A stretch of DNA of 32,329 nucleotides, taken from positions 1 to 32,329 of the forward strand of contig CAIKRN010000061.1 in the NCBI GenBank assembly GCA_903829855.1. The letters are read 5' to 3'. Shown piece by piece: positions 1-8,551 of the stretch. Every line of letters begins with the position of its first letter. Within the stretch, counting starts at the first letter, position 1. Both the position numbers and the translations under genes were made by a program. The notes under the pieces were generated by a model. It did not search any database and was not told where the DNA came from. It saw only the letters and a program-made list of their open reading frames with translations. The stretch is from an uncultured Opitutia bacterium. Its GTDB lineage: Bacteria; Verrucomicrobiota; Verrucomicrobiia; Opitutales; UBA953.

Positions 1-1065
1 AAGGCCGGACGCGATTTCGCCCTCCCGGCCTATCTTCAAAAACTGGAGACGCATCGCAGTCGTATGACGGTTTTCTCCGGCGTGAGCCTGCCAGGCGTGA
101 CGGGTGGCCATGCGGCCGAGAAATGCTTCCTGACCGGCACCCCGCACCCTGATCGGGGCGGCTTCCGTAACTGGGTCTCCTTAGACCAGCTGGCCGCTGA
201 GCACATCGGTTCCGCCACGCGCTATCCTTCGTTGCCGCTCGCTATGGTCAGCGATGGCTCGCCGACACTGAGCTATACCCGCAGCGGTGCCCCCATCCCG
301 GCTGAAAAGAGCCCCCGCCGGCTCTTCCAGAAGCTCTTTATGCAGGGCAAGGCCAGTGAGGTGGCGGCCAATGTAGAGGCGTTGCGCCAAGGTCGCAGTA
401 TGCTGGATTTCGTAGGAGACCAGTCCCAGCGTCTTAACCGGACTCTTTCCAAGAATGATCAACAGCGCATGGATGAGTATTACACCACCGTGCGCGAACT
501 TGAGAAGCGTCTCCATAGTTCCGAGGAATGGGAATATCGCCCCAAGCCGGTCGTGCGTGCCACCGCCCCGAATGATATCGATGACACGAAGGAGTTCGTC
601 GCCAAGACCCGCCTGATGTTCGACGTGATGAAGCTGGCCATCGAGACCGACTCCACCCGGATCATCTCACTCTTCATCGACACCACGGTGATTCATAATA
701 TCACGCACCACGGTAACCGTCCGGAGGCCGTCGCGGAGCTGCGGGCCAAGGAAGAGGCCCAGTTCGGTGCGCTCAATGATTTCCTGACGGCCCTCGAAGG
801 CACCAAGGAGGAAGGGCAGTCGCTGCTCGATCGTACCCAGGTCCTTTATGGTACGCCGATGGGCAGTGCGAATTCGCACTCGAACGTCAATCTGCCCGCC
901 ATGATCGCAGGCGGCGGCTACCGCCACGGTCAGCACTTAGCTTTTGATAAGCTTAATAACTATCCGCTGAGTAATCTCTACGTCACGATGCTGCAGCGCA
1001 TGGGCATCGAGGTCGGCGAATTCGCCTTATCGAAGAGCACCATGCGCGGCCTCGAGATGGCCTGA
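1..1065 (+). CDS. DUF1552 domain-containing protein, 3' part
   Basis: The frame is open from the first base, so the start lies outside the window and 354 residues are visible. The text matches the DUF1552 family, which is common in Planctomycetes and Verrucomicrobia: RMTVFSGVSLPG, GGHAAEKCFLTG, NWVSLDQLAAEHIG, LSYTRSGAPIPAE and SPRRLFQKLF follow each other as in that family. The ATG at 64 is internal to this conserved block and is not the true start. The C-terminal half (GTPMGSANSHSNVNLPAMIAGGG and after) is also typical. The family has no firmly established biochemical role; members usually carry an N-terminal Tat signal, which here would be upstream of the window. The gene converges on msrB with only 4 bases between stops. 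Family call is firm, function unknown. Confidence 0.88.
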   Translation, partial: KAGRDFALPAYLQKLETHRSRMTVFSGVSLPGVTGGHAAEKCFLTGTPHPDRGGFRNWVSLDQLAAEHIGSATRYPSLPLAMVSDGSPTLSYTRSGAPIPAEKSPRRLFQKLFMQGKASEVAANVEALRQGRSMLDFVGDQSQRLNRTLSKNDQQRMDEYYTTVRELEKRLHSSEEWEYRPKPVVRATAPNDIDDTKEFVAKTRLMFDVMKLAIETDSTRIISLFIDTTVIHNITHHGNRPEAVAELRAKEEAQFGALNDFLTALEGTKEEGQSLLDRTQVLYGTPMGSANSHSNVNLPAMIAGGGYRHGQHLAFDKLNNYPLSNLYVTMLQRMGIEVGEFALSKSTMRGLEMA

Positions 1066-1069
1066 GCGT

Positions 1070-1687
1070 TTACTTCGCCGCTTTGAGTTCCTTGAACTTA
1101 AGCGATTCGGAGTTCAGGCAAAAGCGGAGGCCCGTGGGGGCGGGGCCGTCTTCGAAGACGTGTCCAAGGTGGCAGTCGCAGCGGGCGCAAAGGATTTCCG
1201 TGCGCTTCATGCCGTAGGCGTTGTCCTCATGGGTGGCGACGTTCTCCTTGGAGACGGGCTTAAAGAAGCTCGGCCAGCCGGTGCCTGAGTTGAACTTGGC
1301 AGCGGAAGAAAAGAGCGGGAGATCGCAGCACACGCAGTGATACGTGCCATTCTTATGGTTATCGAGCAGGGTGCCGCAGAAGGGGCGTTCCGTGCCCTTG
1401 GCACGCGTCACGTGGTACTGCTCAGGCGTGAGCTGGGCGGCCCACTGGGCGTCCGTCTTGATGACCTTGTCTACGAGTACCGGTTTACCGATGCCGCCCT
1501 TACCATCGTCGGGCGTGATGAGCACCTGAGGGCCCTTAGCTTTTGGGTCGGTTTCTTTCATGGTCTTGGTTTCGGTGGCGGAAGCGGGGGTTGTGGTCGG
1601 AGTTTTTTCGGCGACAGCGTAAAGGGAGTAGGTGAGGGCGGCGATGATGAGGGCGCCGGTGGCGATGATCCAGGGGTGTTTGTTCAT
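1070..1687 (-). CDS. msrB: Peptide-methionine (R)-S-oxide reductase MsrB, membrane-anchored or exported
   Basis: Reduces the R epimer of methionine sulfoxide in proteins. The protein is 205 residues with an N-terminal hydrophobic segment (about 6-26) that should act as a signal peptide or anchor, followed by a Thr/Lys-rich linker and the SelR domain from about residue 78. Zinc-binding pairs are C118/C121 and C167/C170. The catalytic Cys is C190 in RFCLNSESL, and C104 in RPFCGTLL is in the place of a resolving Cys. The frame is open upstream as far as 1930, but ATG 1687 is chosen because it gives the hydrophobic start and lies 4 bases after the iscA-type stop codon. Probably co-transcribed with that gene; the location implies repair of oxidised envelope proteins. 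Confidence 0.92.
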   Translation of the reverse strand: MNKHPWIIATGALIIAALTYSLYAVAEKTPTTTPASATETKTMKETDPKAKGPQVLITPDDGKGGIGKPVLVDKVIKTDAQWAAQLTPEQYHVTRAKGTERPFCGTLLDNHKNGTYHCVCCDLPLFSSAAKFNSGTGWPSFFKPVSKENVATHEDNAYGMKRTEILCARCDCHLGHVFEDGPAPTGLRFCLNSESLKFKELKAAK

Positions 1688-1691
1688 GGTC

Positions 1692-2009
1692 TTAGCTGAA
1701 AGATTTGCCGCAGCCGCAAGTGCTGGTGGCATTGGGGTTGCGGACTTCGAAGCCCTTGCCGTGGAGGCCATCATCGAAGTGGACCGTCGAGCCGTCAAGG
1801 TAGGCGTGGCTCGTCGGGTCGATGAGGAGTTTGAGCCCCTGGCTCTCGAATTCCAAATCATCAGCCTTCCGGACATCAAAAGACATGCCGTACTCGAAGC
1901 CGGAGCAGCCACCGGTCTCGACGAGCACACGAAGCACGGACTCAGGATTAGCCTGAGCCTGATGCAGCACCCGGATCTGCTGGGCGGCGGCTTCGGTGAG
2001 ATTAATCAT
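1692..2009 (-). CDS. HesB/IscA-family iron-sulfur cluster carrier (ErpA-like)
   Basis: A 105-residue A-type Fe-S carrier that receives clusters and passes them to apo-proteins in the cytoplasm. The three ligand cysteines are all visible: C35 in GGCSGFEYG and C98/C100 in the C-terminal STCGCGKSF. The protein starts MINLTEAAAQQI, a typical N-terminus. Which subtype (IscA, ErpA or SufA) cannot be decided from sequence alone, and no isc or suf genes are nearby. It is the first gene of a two-gene unit with msrB. A promoter-like TTGACT/TAAACT pair lies immediately upstream on the minus strand. Confidence 0.9.
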   Translation of the reverse strand: MINLTEAAAQQIRVLHQAQANPESVLRVLVETGGCSGFEYGMSFDVRKADDLEFESQGLKLLIDPTSHAYLDGSTVHFDDGLHGKGFEVRNPNATSTCGCGKSFS

Positions 2010-2016
2010 GCCCTTA

Positions 2017-2043
2017 AGTTTAGCGGCAATCGGCGGGAGTCAA
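2017..2043 (-). promoter_or_regulatory. Putative sigma70-type promoter for the iscA-type/msrB unit
   Basis: On the minus strand TTGACT (2043-2038) is followed after 15 bases by TAAACT (2022-2017), 4/6 to TATAAT, with the ATG at 2009. The spacer is shorter than ideal and the leader would be only a few bases, so this is a prediction. Confidence 0.4.
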
Positions 2044-2083
2044 GGTGCGGCCGCTGGGAGGGTGCGTCCCAAGGGGCTTTTCG

Positions 2084-2111
2084 TTGTCAAATCTACCTAG
2101 ACGGCTAGGTT
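2084..2111 (+). promoter_or_regulatory. Putative promoter with CCTAG/CTAGG dyad
   Basis: TTGTCA (2084-2089), a 16-base spacer and TAGGTT (2106-2111) precede the ATG at 2129. The -10 region lies in an inverted repeat, CCTAG-ACGG-CTAGG at 2095-2108. The same TAGGTT box at the same 16-base spacing recurs at 24268, and the run TAGGTTGTTCCCTT resembles the rpmH upstream sequence (12 of 14 bases). Confidence 0.4.
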
Positions 2112-2128
2112 GTTCCCTTACCCCGCCT

Positions 2129-2821
2129 ATGCCTCGCGTCCTCGTCCGCATCTTGGCCCTCTCCGTGCTGCTGGCCTTCGCGTTTAATTTTATCATGATG
2201 GTGGTCATGGCCTTGGTTGGTTGGGACCTGGGCACGTTGACCCTGAAAGATTTGCTCGGGGTCGGTGTCTTCAAAGCCTCGGGCAAGGATTGGTTTTGGA
2301 TTCTGCTGCTCTGGGTATTCGCGCTTCTGCAGTCCTGTCTTTTGCTACTGCCTTTGCCGGTCTCGTCCGTCCCCGGGGAGAAATCCCCGCTCGGACCTCG
2401 CGTCATCGCTGCCGCCTTCCTAGGCGGACTTTTTATCGCAATTCCGCTACTCGCTTCGGTCGATTTTCTTTCGGCCAAGGCCGACCCGAAGGGTTTTGAC
2501 TCTTCGCCTTACATTATTGGAGCCCTTGCCGTTTGGGTGGTGTCGTGGCTGATCTGGACGCCAATCCTGCTGCACCGCTCGCGCGGTCAGGCCGATGCGG
2601 TGGAACGCTTCGTGGGCAAGAACATCGCGGGCTCCGCGGTGGGAATGGCCCTCTGTCTCCCTTGGTATTTCGTGCTCCGCCGCAAGCAGTCCTGCTTCTG
2701 CGGACTCGGGACGTTCTGGGCGCTGGTATTGGGGCTCTGGTCCCTGTTGGTCATCGGCGGTCCGCTACTCTTCGTGCTCGCCCGTGACCGTCGCCTCCGT
2801 GCCGGTGTGCGCGAGGGTTGA
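2129..2821 (+). CDS. Unknown polytopic inner-membrane protein
   Basis: I do not recognise the family. The 230-residue protein has about five hydrophobic segments, roughly residues 4-28, 50-75, 90-112, 126-148 and 190-218, separated by short basic or acidic loops. A cysteine pair in QSCFCGLGTF lies just before the last segment. The ATG at 2129 is preferred over the ATG at 2045 because the extra 28 residues would be unusually basic and would run through the inverted-repeat promoter region. It is monocistronic, divergent from the iscA-type gene and convergent with dus, with 3 bases between stops. No enzyme motif is visible; a small transporter or envelope accessory role would be a guess. Confidence 0.7.
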   Translation: MPRVLVRILALSVLLAFAFNFIMMVVMALVGWDLGTLTLKDLLGVGVFKASGKDWFWILLLWVFALLQSCLLLLPLPVSSVPGEKSPLGPRVIAAAFLGGLFIAIPLLASVDFLSAKADPKGFDSSPYIIGALAVWVVSWLIWTPILLHRSRGQADAVERFVGKNIAGSAVGMALCLPWYFVLRRKQSCFCGLGTFWALVLGLWSLLVIGGPLLFVLARDRRLRAGVREG

Positions 2822-2824
2822 GGC

Positions 2825-3883
2825 TCAGAGCGCGCAGCCTTGCTGGGTCTCGCGCGTGGGCCGGGCGATGAGTCCGCGGTGTGGCTCATCTGGATAAATC
2901 TCGTCGGCGCGGGCTCCAAGTAGGTGGGCGTCGCAGCACTTTAAAAGATCCGGGAGGTTCTCGGTCCGGCGCATGTCATGGAGGAACTTGCCTTCGGTAT
3001 CCACCGCGAGGCCGATGAAGTTGAGGAACTTCTTCAGTCGCCCCGCCTGCTTATCTGTGGCCTTGGCGGCATCGCAGCATTCCTCCGCGAGCTCCTGGAT
3101 ATAGGTCCGCACGTCGGCCAGCGTGGGCGCGAACGGCGTCTCGCCCTGCTGGACTTCGCGCCACTGACGAAAGATCCATGGATTCCGGATAGCGTGCCGG
3201 CCCATCATCATGCCGTGGGCCTTAGTCTCGCTGATGAGGCGTTGGGCTTTAGCGGCCGAAGTGACGTCGCCATTGGCGATGACGGGGCAGGGGACGGACT
3301 GCACGGCCTTGGCGATGGCGATGTAGTCCACTTCAGACCAATAGAGGCCTTTGACCGTACGACCATGCACCGTAAGGAGGTCCACTTGATGTTTGGCGAT
3401 GATGGCGAGAATCTCGTCCAAGCGCTCTTGGCTGTCGAAGCCGATGCGCATCTTGACGGTGAAGAGGCCAGGAATCTCCTGTCGCATCGCCCCGATAAGC
3501 TCATCGATCTTGGCCGGATCGCGGAGGAGTCCGCCCCCGACATTCTTCCGGTAGACCTTCGGGGCCGGGCAACCCATGTTAAGGTCGATGCCAGCGATAG
3601 GTAGCTGCCGCAGGTCGCGGATGGTGCGCAGCATGTGTGGCGTATCCTCGCCGATAAGTTGCGCAAAGACCGGCCGGCCAGTGCCATGGTTGACGACCGA
3701 GTCGACGATATGTTTCTCAAGCGTCGAGGTTTCGTGCACCCGGAAATATTCGGTTACAAACCAATCGGGCGCCCCGCGGCGGCCGATGACGCGCATGAAC
3801 CCAGTCGTGGTGACGTCCTGCATCGGTGCGAGCACCGAGGGGCACGTGCCAATTACCGAGGGGACTGGCAGGGATCCGCTCAC
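2825..3883 (-). CDS. dus: tRNA-dihydrouridine synthase
   Basis: FMN/NADPH-dependent enzyme that reduces uridines in tRNA D-loops. The 352-residue TIM-barrel protein shows LAPMQDVT near the N-terminus, the catalytic Cys C105 in DLNMGCPAPKV, the VKMRIGF strand, LLTVHGRT and the phosphate-binding NGDVTSA and MMGRHAIRNPW blocks. It starts with GTG at 3883, and this start overlaps the TGA of the upstream bifunctional-nuclease gene as GTGA, pointing to translational coupling. DusA, DusB and DusC subtypes cannot be separated with confidence; the NMGCPAPKV signature is closest to DusB or DusC types. Confidence 0.92.
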   Translation of the reverse strand: MSGSLPVPSVIGTCPSVLAPMQDVTTTGFMRVIGRRGAPDWFVTEYFRVHETSTLEKHIVDSVVNHGTGRPVFAQLIGEDTPHMLRTIRDLRQLPIAGIDLNMGCPAPKVYRKNVGGGLLRDPAKIDELIGAMRQEIPGLFTVKMRIGFDSQERLDEILAIIAKHQVDLLTVHGRTVKGLYWSEVDYIAIAKAVQSVPCPVIANGDVTSAAKAQRLISETKAHGMMMGRHAIRNPWIFRQWREVQQGETPFAPTLADVRTYIQELAEECCDAAKATDKQAGRLKKFLNFIGLAVDTEGKFLHDMRRTENLPDLLKCCDAHLLGARADEIYPDEPHRGLIARPTRETQQGCAL

Positions 3884-4326
3884 GCCTGCTTGCGCAGGCG
3901 CGCGAGCGTATCTGTCATGTCGTCACACGCATCCAGCACGGACTTGGCGATGAACACCGGGCGCTTGGCTTTGACGGCGAGGACGAGGGCGTCGCTGGGG
4001 CGGGCGTCGACTTCTGCAATCTTGCGGGCCACCGGTCCATCCTGACCAAGCAACACGCGGGCAAAAAAGACGCCTTCCTTGACGTCGACGATCGCGATAT
4101 GCACCACCGCGGCATCAAGGCCGAGTAAGAGGTGGAGCATGAGATCATGGGATTGTGGGCGGTCAGGTATCTTGCCAGCCAACGCACCCTGCAGGGCTTC
4201 GCCGACCCCTGGGTCGACCTGAATCACCATGGTCTTGAGCGGTGTCACGAGGAAGACCGCGACGGCGCCGGCCTTGGTGGGCACGACCTCAATCGAAGTG
4301 ACAGGAATGGCCTCCAGCTTGCTCAT
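3880..4326 (-). CDS. Bifunctional nuclease (BFN/DUF151) domain protein
   Basis: A single-domain protein of 148 residues. The BFN signature is seen in the AVFLVTPLKTMVIQVDPGVG region, in the histidine-containing HDLMLHLLLGLDAAVVHIAI stretch, and especially in KIAEVDARPSDALVLAVKAK, which matches the conserved DARPSDAIALA block. Plant BFN members have been reported to have DNase and RNase activity; bacterial roles are poorly defined. ATG 4326 (MSKLEAIPV) is chosen over an upstream in-frame start at 4440 because homology begins there and the extension would enter the M3 peptidase gene. It overlaps dus by 4 bases, suggesting a link to RNA metabolism, which is inference. Confidence 0.83.
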   Translation of the reverse strand: MSKLEAIPVTSIEVVPTKAGAVAVFLVTPLKTMVIQVDPGVGEALQGALAGKIPDRPQSHDLMLHLLLGLDAAVVHIAIVDVKEGVFFARVLLGQDGPVARKIAEVDARPSDALVLAVKAKRPVFIAKSVLDACDDMTDTLARLRKQA

Positions 4327-4407
4327 GCCGCAAAGTGTGTCCCTTGGGTCATTTTCGCAAGCCAACGGTAAGGACAGGGGTGGTTTTGAGAGGGTAGCCT
4401 TGAAATC

Positions 4408-6540
4408 ATGGTCTCTTTGGAGCACGGTAGAGCCGTGCACCCTTTCCTTGCCGACGAGTTTCTTTTCGACTGGAGCAGCCTGAAGGCGGCAGCCGTCGAG
4501 CCCGATATCCGTGAGGCCCTGCGCCGCGCCCGCGCCGCGGTCGATACCTTTAAACTAACGAAGGGGGCCGACCTGACCTATGCGAAGGTGCTGCTGGGCT
4601 TCGAGGCGACGACGAAGGAACTTTCCCGCGCGTGGGGGCTGGTCTCCCATCTCGACTCGGTGCTTAACTCGCCTGAACTGCGCAAGGCGTATAATGCGAT
4701 GATGCCCGAGGTGACGGCGTTCTACACTTCGTTGACGCTGGATCCGGAACTCTGGGCTGTGTTCAAGGCCTATGCCGCCACGGCCGATGCTCAGGCCCTC
4801 ACGGGCGTGCGCCGCCGCTTCCTCGTCGAGACGATGGCTGACTTCGAAGAGAACGGTGCGGACCTTCCTGCTGCCGGCAAGGAGCGCCTCGCGGCGCTGA
4901 ATGCGGCACTCGCGGAGAAGACCCAGAAGTATTCCGAGAACGTTCTCGATTCCACTAACGCATGGGAACTCTTTATTGATGACGAAAAGCGCCTCGCTGG
5001 TCTGCCGGCGAGCGCCCTTGCCGCCGCCAAGCAATCCGCGACCAGCAAGAGCCGCCCGGAGGCTTGGCGTTTCACGCTGCAGTCGCCCTCGGTCTTCCCG
5101 GTGCTGCAGTATGCTGATGATGAGGATTTGCGCCGGCAGTGCTGGGAAGGTCTCGGCCAAGTCGGCTTAAAGGACGCCTGGGATAATACCGCGCTCGTCG
5201 GCGAGATCCTCGCTTTACGTCACGAGAAGGCTCGCCTGCTGGGCAAGCAGCACTTCGCAGATTTCACCACCGCTCGCCGGATGGCCCGTACCGGCGAGAC
5301 TGCGCTGAAATTCATCGAAGATATTGGCCAACGCATCCGCCCGAAGTTTCAGGCCGAAGGGGTCGAGTTAGAGCAGTATCGCGCGGCGAAGGTGGGCGAT
5401 AAGTTGCGCTCACTGCATCCTTGGGAGTTTGGTTATTTCTCTGAGAAAATGCGCCGAGAGCTGCATGGCTTTGACGATGAAGCCCTCCGTCCGTGGTTTC
5501 AGGTGGATGGCGTCATTGCCGGCATGTTCACGCTGTTTGGCGGCCTGTTCGGCATTCAGGTGGTGGCCCGTGATACGGTCTTTATTGATCAAGCATCTGG
5601 CGCGAAAACGCTGGCGCGCGCCGCGGATCCGCGGGTCGAAGGTGCACCGGTTAACGTCTGGCACTCGGAGGTACGTTTCTATGAAGTGCGTGAAGGTACT
5701 CGCTTACTGGGCTCTTTTTATACCGACTGGTTCCCGCGTGAATCCAAGCGGGGTGGGGCGTGGATGAATTTCTTCCGCACTGGCGGCCCGCGCCCGGATG
5801 GCTCGTTTGCCCCGCACTTAGGCCTGATGTGCGGTAATTTCACACCCCCGGTAGCGGGTAAGCCTGCGTTGCTGACGCATGACGAGGTCACCACGGTCTT
5901 CCACGAGTTCGGCCACCTACTGCACCACCTCCTTAGCGAAGTCGAAGTTGAGTCTCTCTCCGGCGTCCGTGTCGCTTGGGACTTCGTCGAGCTGCCCTCC
6001 CAGATTCTTGAAAACTGGTGTTGGGAGGAGGAGTCGCTGGCGCTCTTCGCCCGACATCACGAGACGGGCGCACCGCTCCCCTCGGATCTCCTTGCCAAAC
6101 TCGACGCCTCTTCGAATTTCCGGTCCGCCTCGACCTGCATGCGCCAGTTGGCGTTTTCGAAGCTCGACCTGGATCTGCACATCCGCGCGGAGGAATTAAA
6201 GGGCCGCGACCTAGATTCCCATTGGAACGAGGACTTCGCGGAGTGGCAGTCCCGGACGACCCGTCGGGGGCCTGCCATGGCTCGCCGCTTCAACCACCTC
6301 TTTTCCGAGGCCACCGGGTACGCTGCGGGCTATTATTCTTATAAATGGGCCGAGGCCCTCGAGGCCGACGCTTTCACCCGTTTCCTGAAGGAGGGGGTCC
6401 TGAACCCCCTGGTAGGTCGGGAGTTACGGACTAAAGTGCTCGCCAAGGGTAATTCCGAGCCGGCCGAGAAACTCTTCCGGGACTTCATGGGGAGGGACCT
6501 CGATCCCGAGGCACTGCTGGTGCGGGATGGGCTGGCCTAA
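4408..6540 (+). CDS. M3-family oligopeptidase (oligopeptidase A-like zinc metallopeptidase)
   Basis: Cytoplasmic zinc endopeptidase that degrades short peptides, including products of larger proteases and cleaved signal peptides. At 710 residues it is the usual length. The HEFGH motif is at 499-503 (H499 and H503 bind zinc, E500 is catalytic) and the third ligand is E528 in DFVELPSQ, 29 residues after H499, as in Dcp and thimet oligopeptidase. C-terminal family blocks such as RRFNHLFSEATGYAAGYYSY are also present. No signal peptide is seen. The ATG at 4408 or the GTG at 4435 could be the start; homology to PrlC starts near FLADEFLFDW. It is divergent from the BFN gene and is followed by typA after 105 bases. 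Confidence 0.93.
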   Translation: MVSLEHGRAVHPFLADEFLFDWSSLKAAAVEPDIREALRRARAAVDTFKLTKGADLTYAKVLLGFEATTKELSRAWGLVSHLDSVLNSPELRKAYNAMMPEVTAFYTSLTLDPELWAVFKAYAATADAQALTGVRRRFLVETMADFEENGADLPAAGKERLAALNAALAEKTQKYSENVLDSTNAWELFIDDEKRLAGLPASALAAAKQSATSKSRPEAWRFTLQSPSVFPVLQYADDEDLRRQCWEGLGQVGLKDAWDNTALVGEILALRHEKARLLGKQHFADFTTARRMARTGETALKFIEDIGQRIRPKFQAEGVELEQYRAAKVGDKLRSLHPWEFGYFSEKMRRELHGFDDEALRPWFQVDGVIAGMFTLFGGLFGIQVVARDTVFIDQASGAKTLARAADPRVEGAPVNVWHSEVRFYEVREGTRLLGSFYTDWFPRESKRGGAWMNFFRTGGPRPDGSFAPHLGLMCGNFTPPVAGKPALLTHDEVTTVFHEFGHLLHHLLSEVEVESLSGVRVAWDFVELPSQILENWCWEEESLALFARHHETGAPLPSDLLAKLDASSNFRSASTCMRQLAFSKLDLDLHIRAEELKGRDLDSHWNEDFAEWQSRTTRRGPAMARRFNHLFSEATGYAAGYYSYKWAEALEADAFTRFLKEGVLNPLVGRELRTKVLAKGNSEPAEKLFRDFMGRDLDPEALLVRDGLA

Positions 6541-6583
6541 GGCCTCCTATCCCAGCCCGGTGGCTTAAAACCCTCAATAAGTG

Positions 6584-6616
6584 GGCGGGGACGCCTTATT
6601 CCCCTTGCACAAGGGG
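6584..6616 (+). other. Two small hairpins between the M3 peptidase gene and typA
   Basis: GGCG-GGGA-CGCC at 6584-6595 is followed by TTATT, and CCCCTTG-CA-CAAGGGG at 6601-6616 is followed by TGATTTTCC. Either could act as a weak terminator for the peptidase gene or form part of the typA leader; neither has a clean T-tract. The second ends 29 bases before the typA ATG. Confidence 0.4.
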
Positions 6617-6645
6617 TGATTTTCCTATGCGTAAGGCCTTTACAG

Positions 6646-8550
6646 ATGAATCTCCGCAACATCGCAGTCATTGCTCACGTTGACCATGGCAAAACGACCC
6701 TGACCGACCGTCTCCTTTACCAGTCCGGCATGTTCCGGGCCGAGGACCTCGACAAGCTCGCTGGCGGCCAGCACGGCCTGATCATGGACTCGGGCGACCT
6801 CGAGCGCGAACGCGGCATCACGATCACCGCCAAGAACTGCGCGATCAAGTGGACCGACCCTCGCGATCAGAAGGAATATAAGATCAACCTGATCGACACC
6901 CCGGGCCACGCCGACTTCGGCGGCGAAGTCGAACGCGTGCTCAATATGGCCGACGGCTGTCTGCTCGTCGTCGACTCTTTTGAAGGTCCGATGCCTCAGA
7001 CCCGCTTCGTGCTTTCGAAGGCTCTCGCTCTGGGCCTCAAGCCCATCGTCGTCATTAACAAAATCGACAAATCCTCCGCTCGCCCCGACGCCGTCGTCGA
7101 CGAAGTCTTTGATTTGCTCGTCGCCCTCGACGCTCCGGAGTCCGCCCTCGACTTCCCGATCATCTACGCTTCCGGCCGCGAAGGCTGGGGTACCCTCGAT
7201 CGCGCCAAGACCGTGGAAGGCCAGCGCCCGAAGGACCTGATGGACCTCTTCTACACCATCGTCGACAAGATCCCTGAGCCCTACGCCGAGGGTTCGTCCC
7301 GTGGCGCCGCTGCCGGCTTCAAGTCCCGCGCCGAGGCTCTCGCTAACCCGCTTCAGATCATGGTGACGGCCATGCTTTACTCCGACTACGTTGGTCGTAT
7401 CGCCGTCGGTCGCGTCACCGCGGGTAAGATCGCCCCCGGCATGCCTGTCATGATGGTCACCCGTAATGGTGAACAGTTCAAGCAGCGCGTCCTCGAAGTC
7501 GAAGTCTTCGAAGCCCTCGGCCGCGTTAAGGCTCAGGAAGTCTCTGCCGGCGACATCTGCGCCGTCATCGGCCTCGACCACGTTGAGATCGGTGCGACCA
7601 TCACCGACCAGGAGGACCCCCGTCCCATGCCGCCCGTCAGTGTCGACGAGCCCACCGTGACCATGGCCTTCCGCGTCAATGATTCTCCTTTCGCTGGTCG
7701 CGATGGTAAGTTCGTCACCGGCCGTCAGGTCGGCGAGCGCCTCATCAAGGAACTCGAAAAGAACGTGGCTCTCCGGGTTGACCGCGTCGCCGGTGATGAC
7801 TCTTGGAAGGTCTCGGGGCGCGGCTTGATGCACCTCGGCGTCCTGATTGAGACGATGCGCCGCGAAGGCTACGAACTCTCCGTGGGTAAGCCCACCGTGA
7901 TCATGAAGCAGATCGATGGCGTCGAGTGCGAGCCCGTCGAAACGCTGGCTGTCGATTGCCCGGAAGCCTCGCAGAGCGACGTGATGTCCCTCGTGCTGGG
8001 TCGCCGCGGCGAACTCCGCTCGATGGATGCCAAGGCCGGCACCAGCGGCTGGATCCACATGGAATTCAAGGTTCCTTCCCGCGCCCTCTTTGGTCTGCGT
8101 ACCCTGATGCTCACCACCACGCGTGGCGAAGCTGTCATGTACCACAATCTCCTTGGTTACGAGCCGGTCCGCGGCGAAGCCCCTCACCGCGCCGCCGGCG
8201 TGATGATCGGTGGAGAAGGAGGCGCCGTCACGGCCTACTCCCTTGACCGACTCTACGACCGTGGTGACTTCTTCGTGAAGCCGACCGACGAAATCTACAT
8301 GGGTCAGATTGTCGGCGAGCATTGCAAAGATAACGACCTCGAGATCAACCTCGTCATCAACAAGAAGCTTTCGAACGTGCGTGCTTCCGGTTCCGACGAC
8401 GCGGCCAAGATCAAGCCGATGCGCCAGATGTCGCTGGAGGCCTGCCTCGAGTACATCGAGTCGGACGAGATGGTCGAAATCACCCCCAACTTCATCCGCA
8501 TGCGCAAACGTCACCTCACGGAAAACGAGCGCAAGCGCTTCGACAAGTAA
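6646..8550 (+). CDS. typA: Translational GTPase TypA/BipA
   Basis: Ribosome-binding translational GTPase involved in ribosome assembly and stress adaptation. The 634-residue protein starts MNLRNIAVIAHVDHGKTTL, the standard TypA start, which fixes ATG 6646 over the upstream in-frame start at 6616. G motifs are AHVDHGKT 10-17, RGITI 56-60, DTPGH 84-88 and NKID 138-141; the elongation-factor-like domain II, the domain V and the TypA C-terminal domain follow (ending RMRKRHLTENERKR). It is about 25 residues longer than the E. coli protein, with an insertion near AEGSSRGAAAGFKSR before domain II. Codons are strongly skewed to C in third position compared with neighbours, as expected for a highly expressed gene. 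An AAGG lies 9 bases before the start. Confidence 0.96.
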   Translation: MNLRNIAVIAHVDHGKTTLTDRLLYQSGMFRAEDLDKLAGGQHGLIMDSGDLERERGITITAKNCAIKWTDPRDQKEYKINLIDTPGHADFGGEVERVLNMADGCLLVVDSFEGPMPQTRFVLSKALALGLKPIVVINKIDKSSARPDAVVDEVFDLLVALDAPESALDFPIIYASGREGWGTLDRAKTVEGQRPKDLMDLFYTIVDKIPEPYAEGSSRGAAAGFKSRAEALANPLQIMVTAMLYSDYVGRIAVGRVTAGKIAPGMPVMMVTRNGEQFKQRVLEVEVFEALGRVKAQEVSAGDICAVIGLDHVEIGATITDQEDPRPMPPVSVDEPTVTMAFRVNDSPFAGRDGKFVTGRQVGERLIKELEKNVALRVDRVAGDDSWKVSGRGLMHLGVLIETMRREGYELSVGKPTVIMKQIDGVECEPVETLAVDCPEASQSDVMSLVLGRRGELRSMDAKAGTSGWIHMEFKVPSRALFGLRTLMLTTTRGEAVMYHNLLGYEPVRGEAPHRAAGVMIGGEGGAVTAYSLDRLYDRGDFFVKPTDEIYMGQIVGEHCKDNDLEINLVINKKLSNVRASGSDDAAKIKPMRQMSLEACLEYIESDEMVEITPNFIRMRKRHLTENERKRFDK

Positions 8551-8551
8551 G

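Noticed and set aside
2419..2424. Enrichment of CCTAGG across the window
   Set aside because: It also occurs within coding sequence (2419 and 31729), so the palindrome by itself is not specific; only the intergenic copies near starts are kept as a finding.
6640..8514. Open frame of 624 codons on the minus strand opposite typA
   Set aside because: Its protein is His/Asp/Val-rich and low in family resemblance, a mirror of the strong C-ending codon bias in typA; no start signal is seen.
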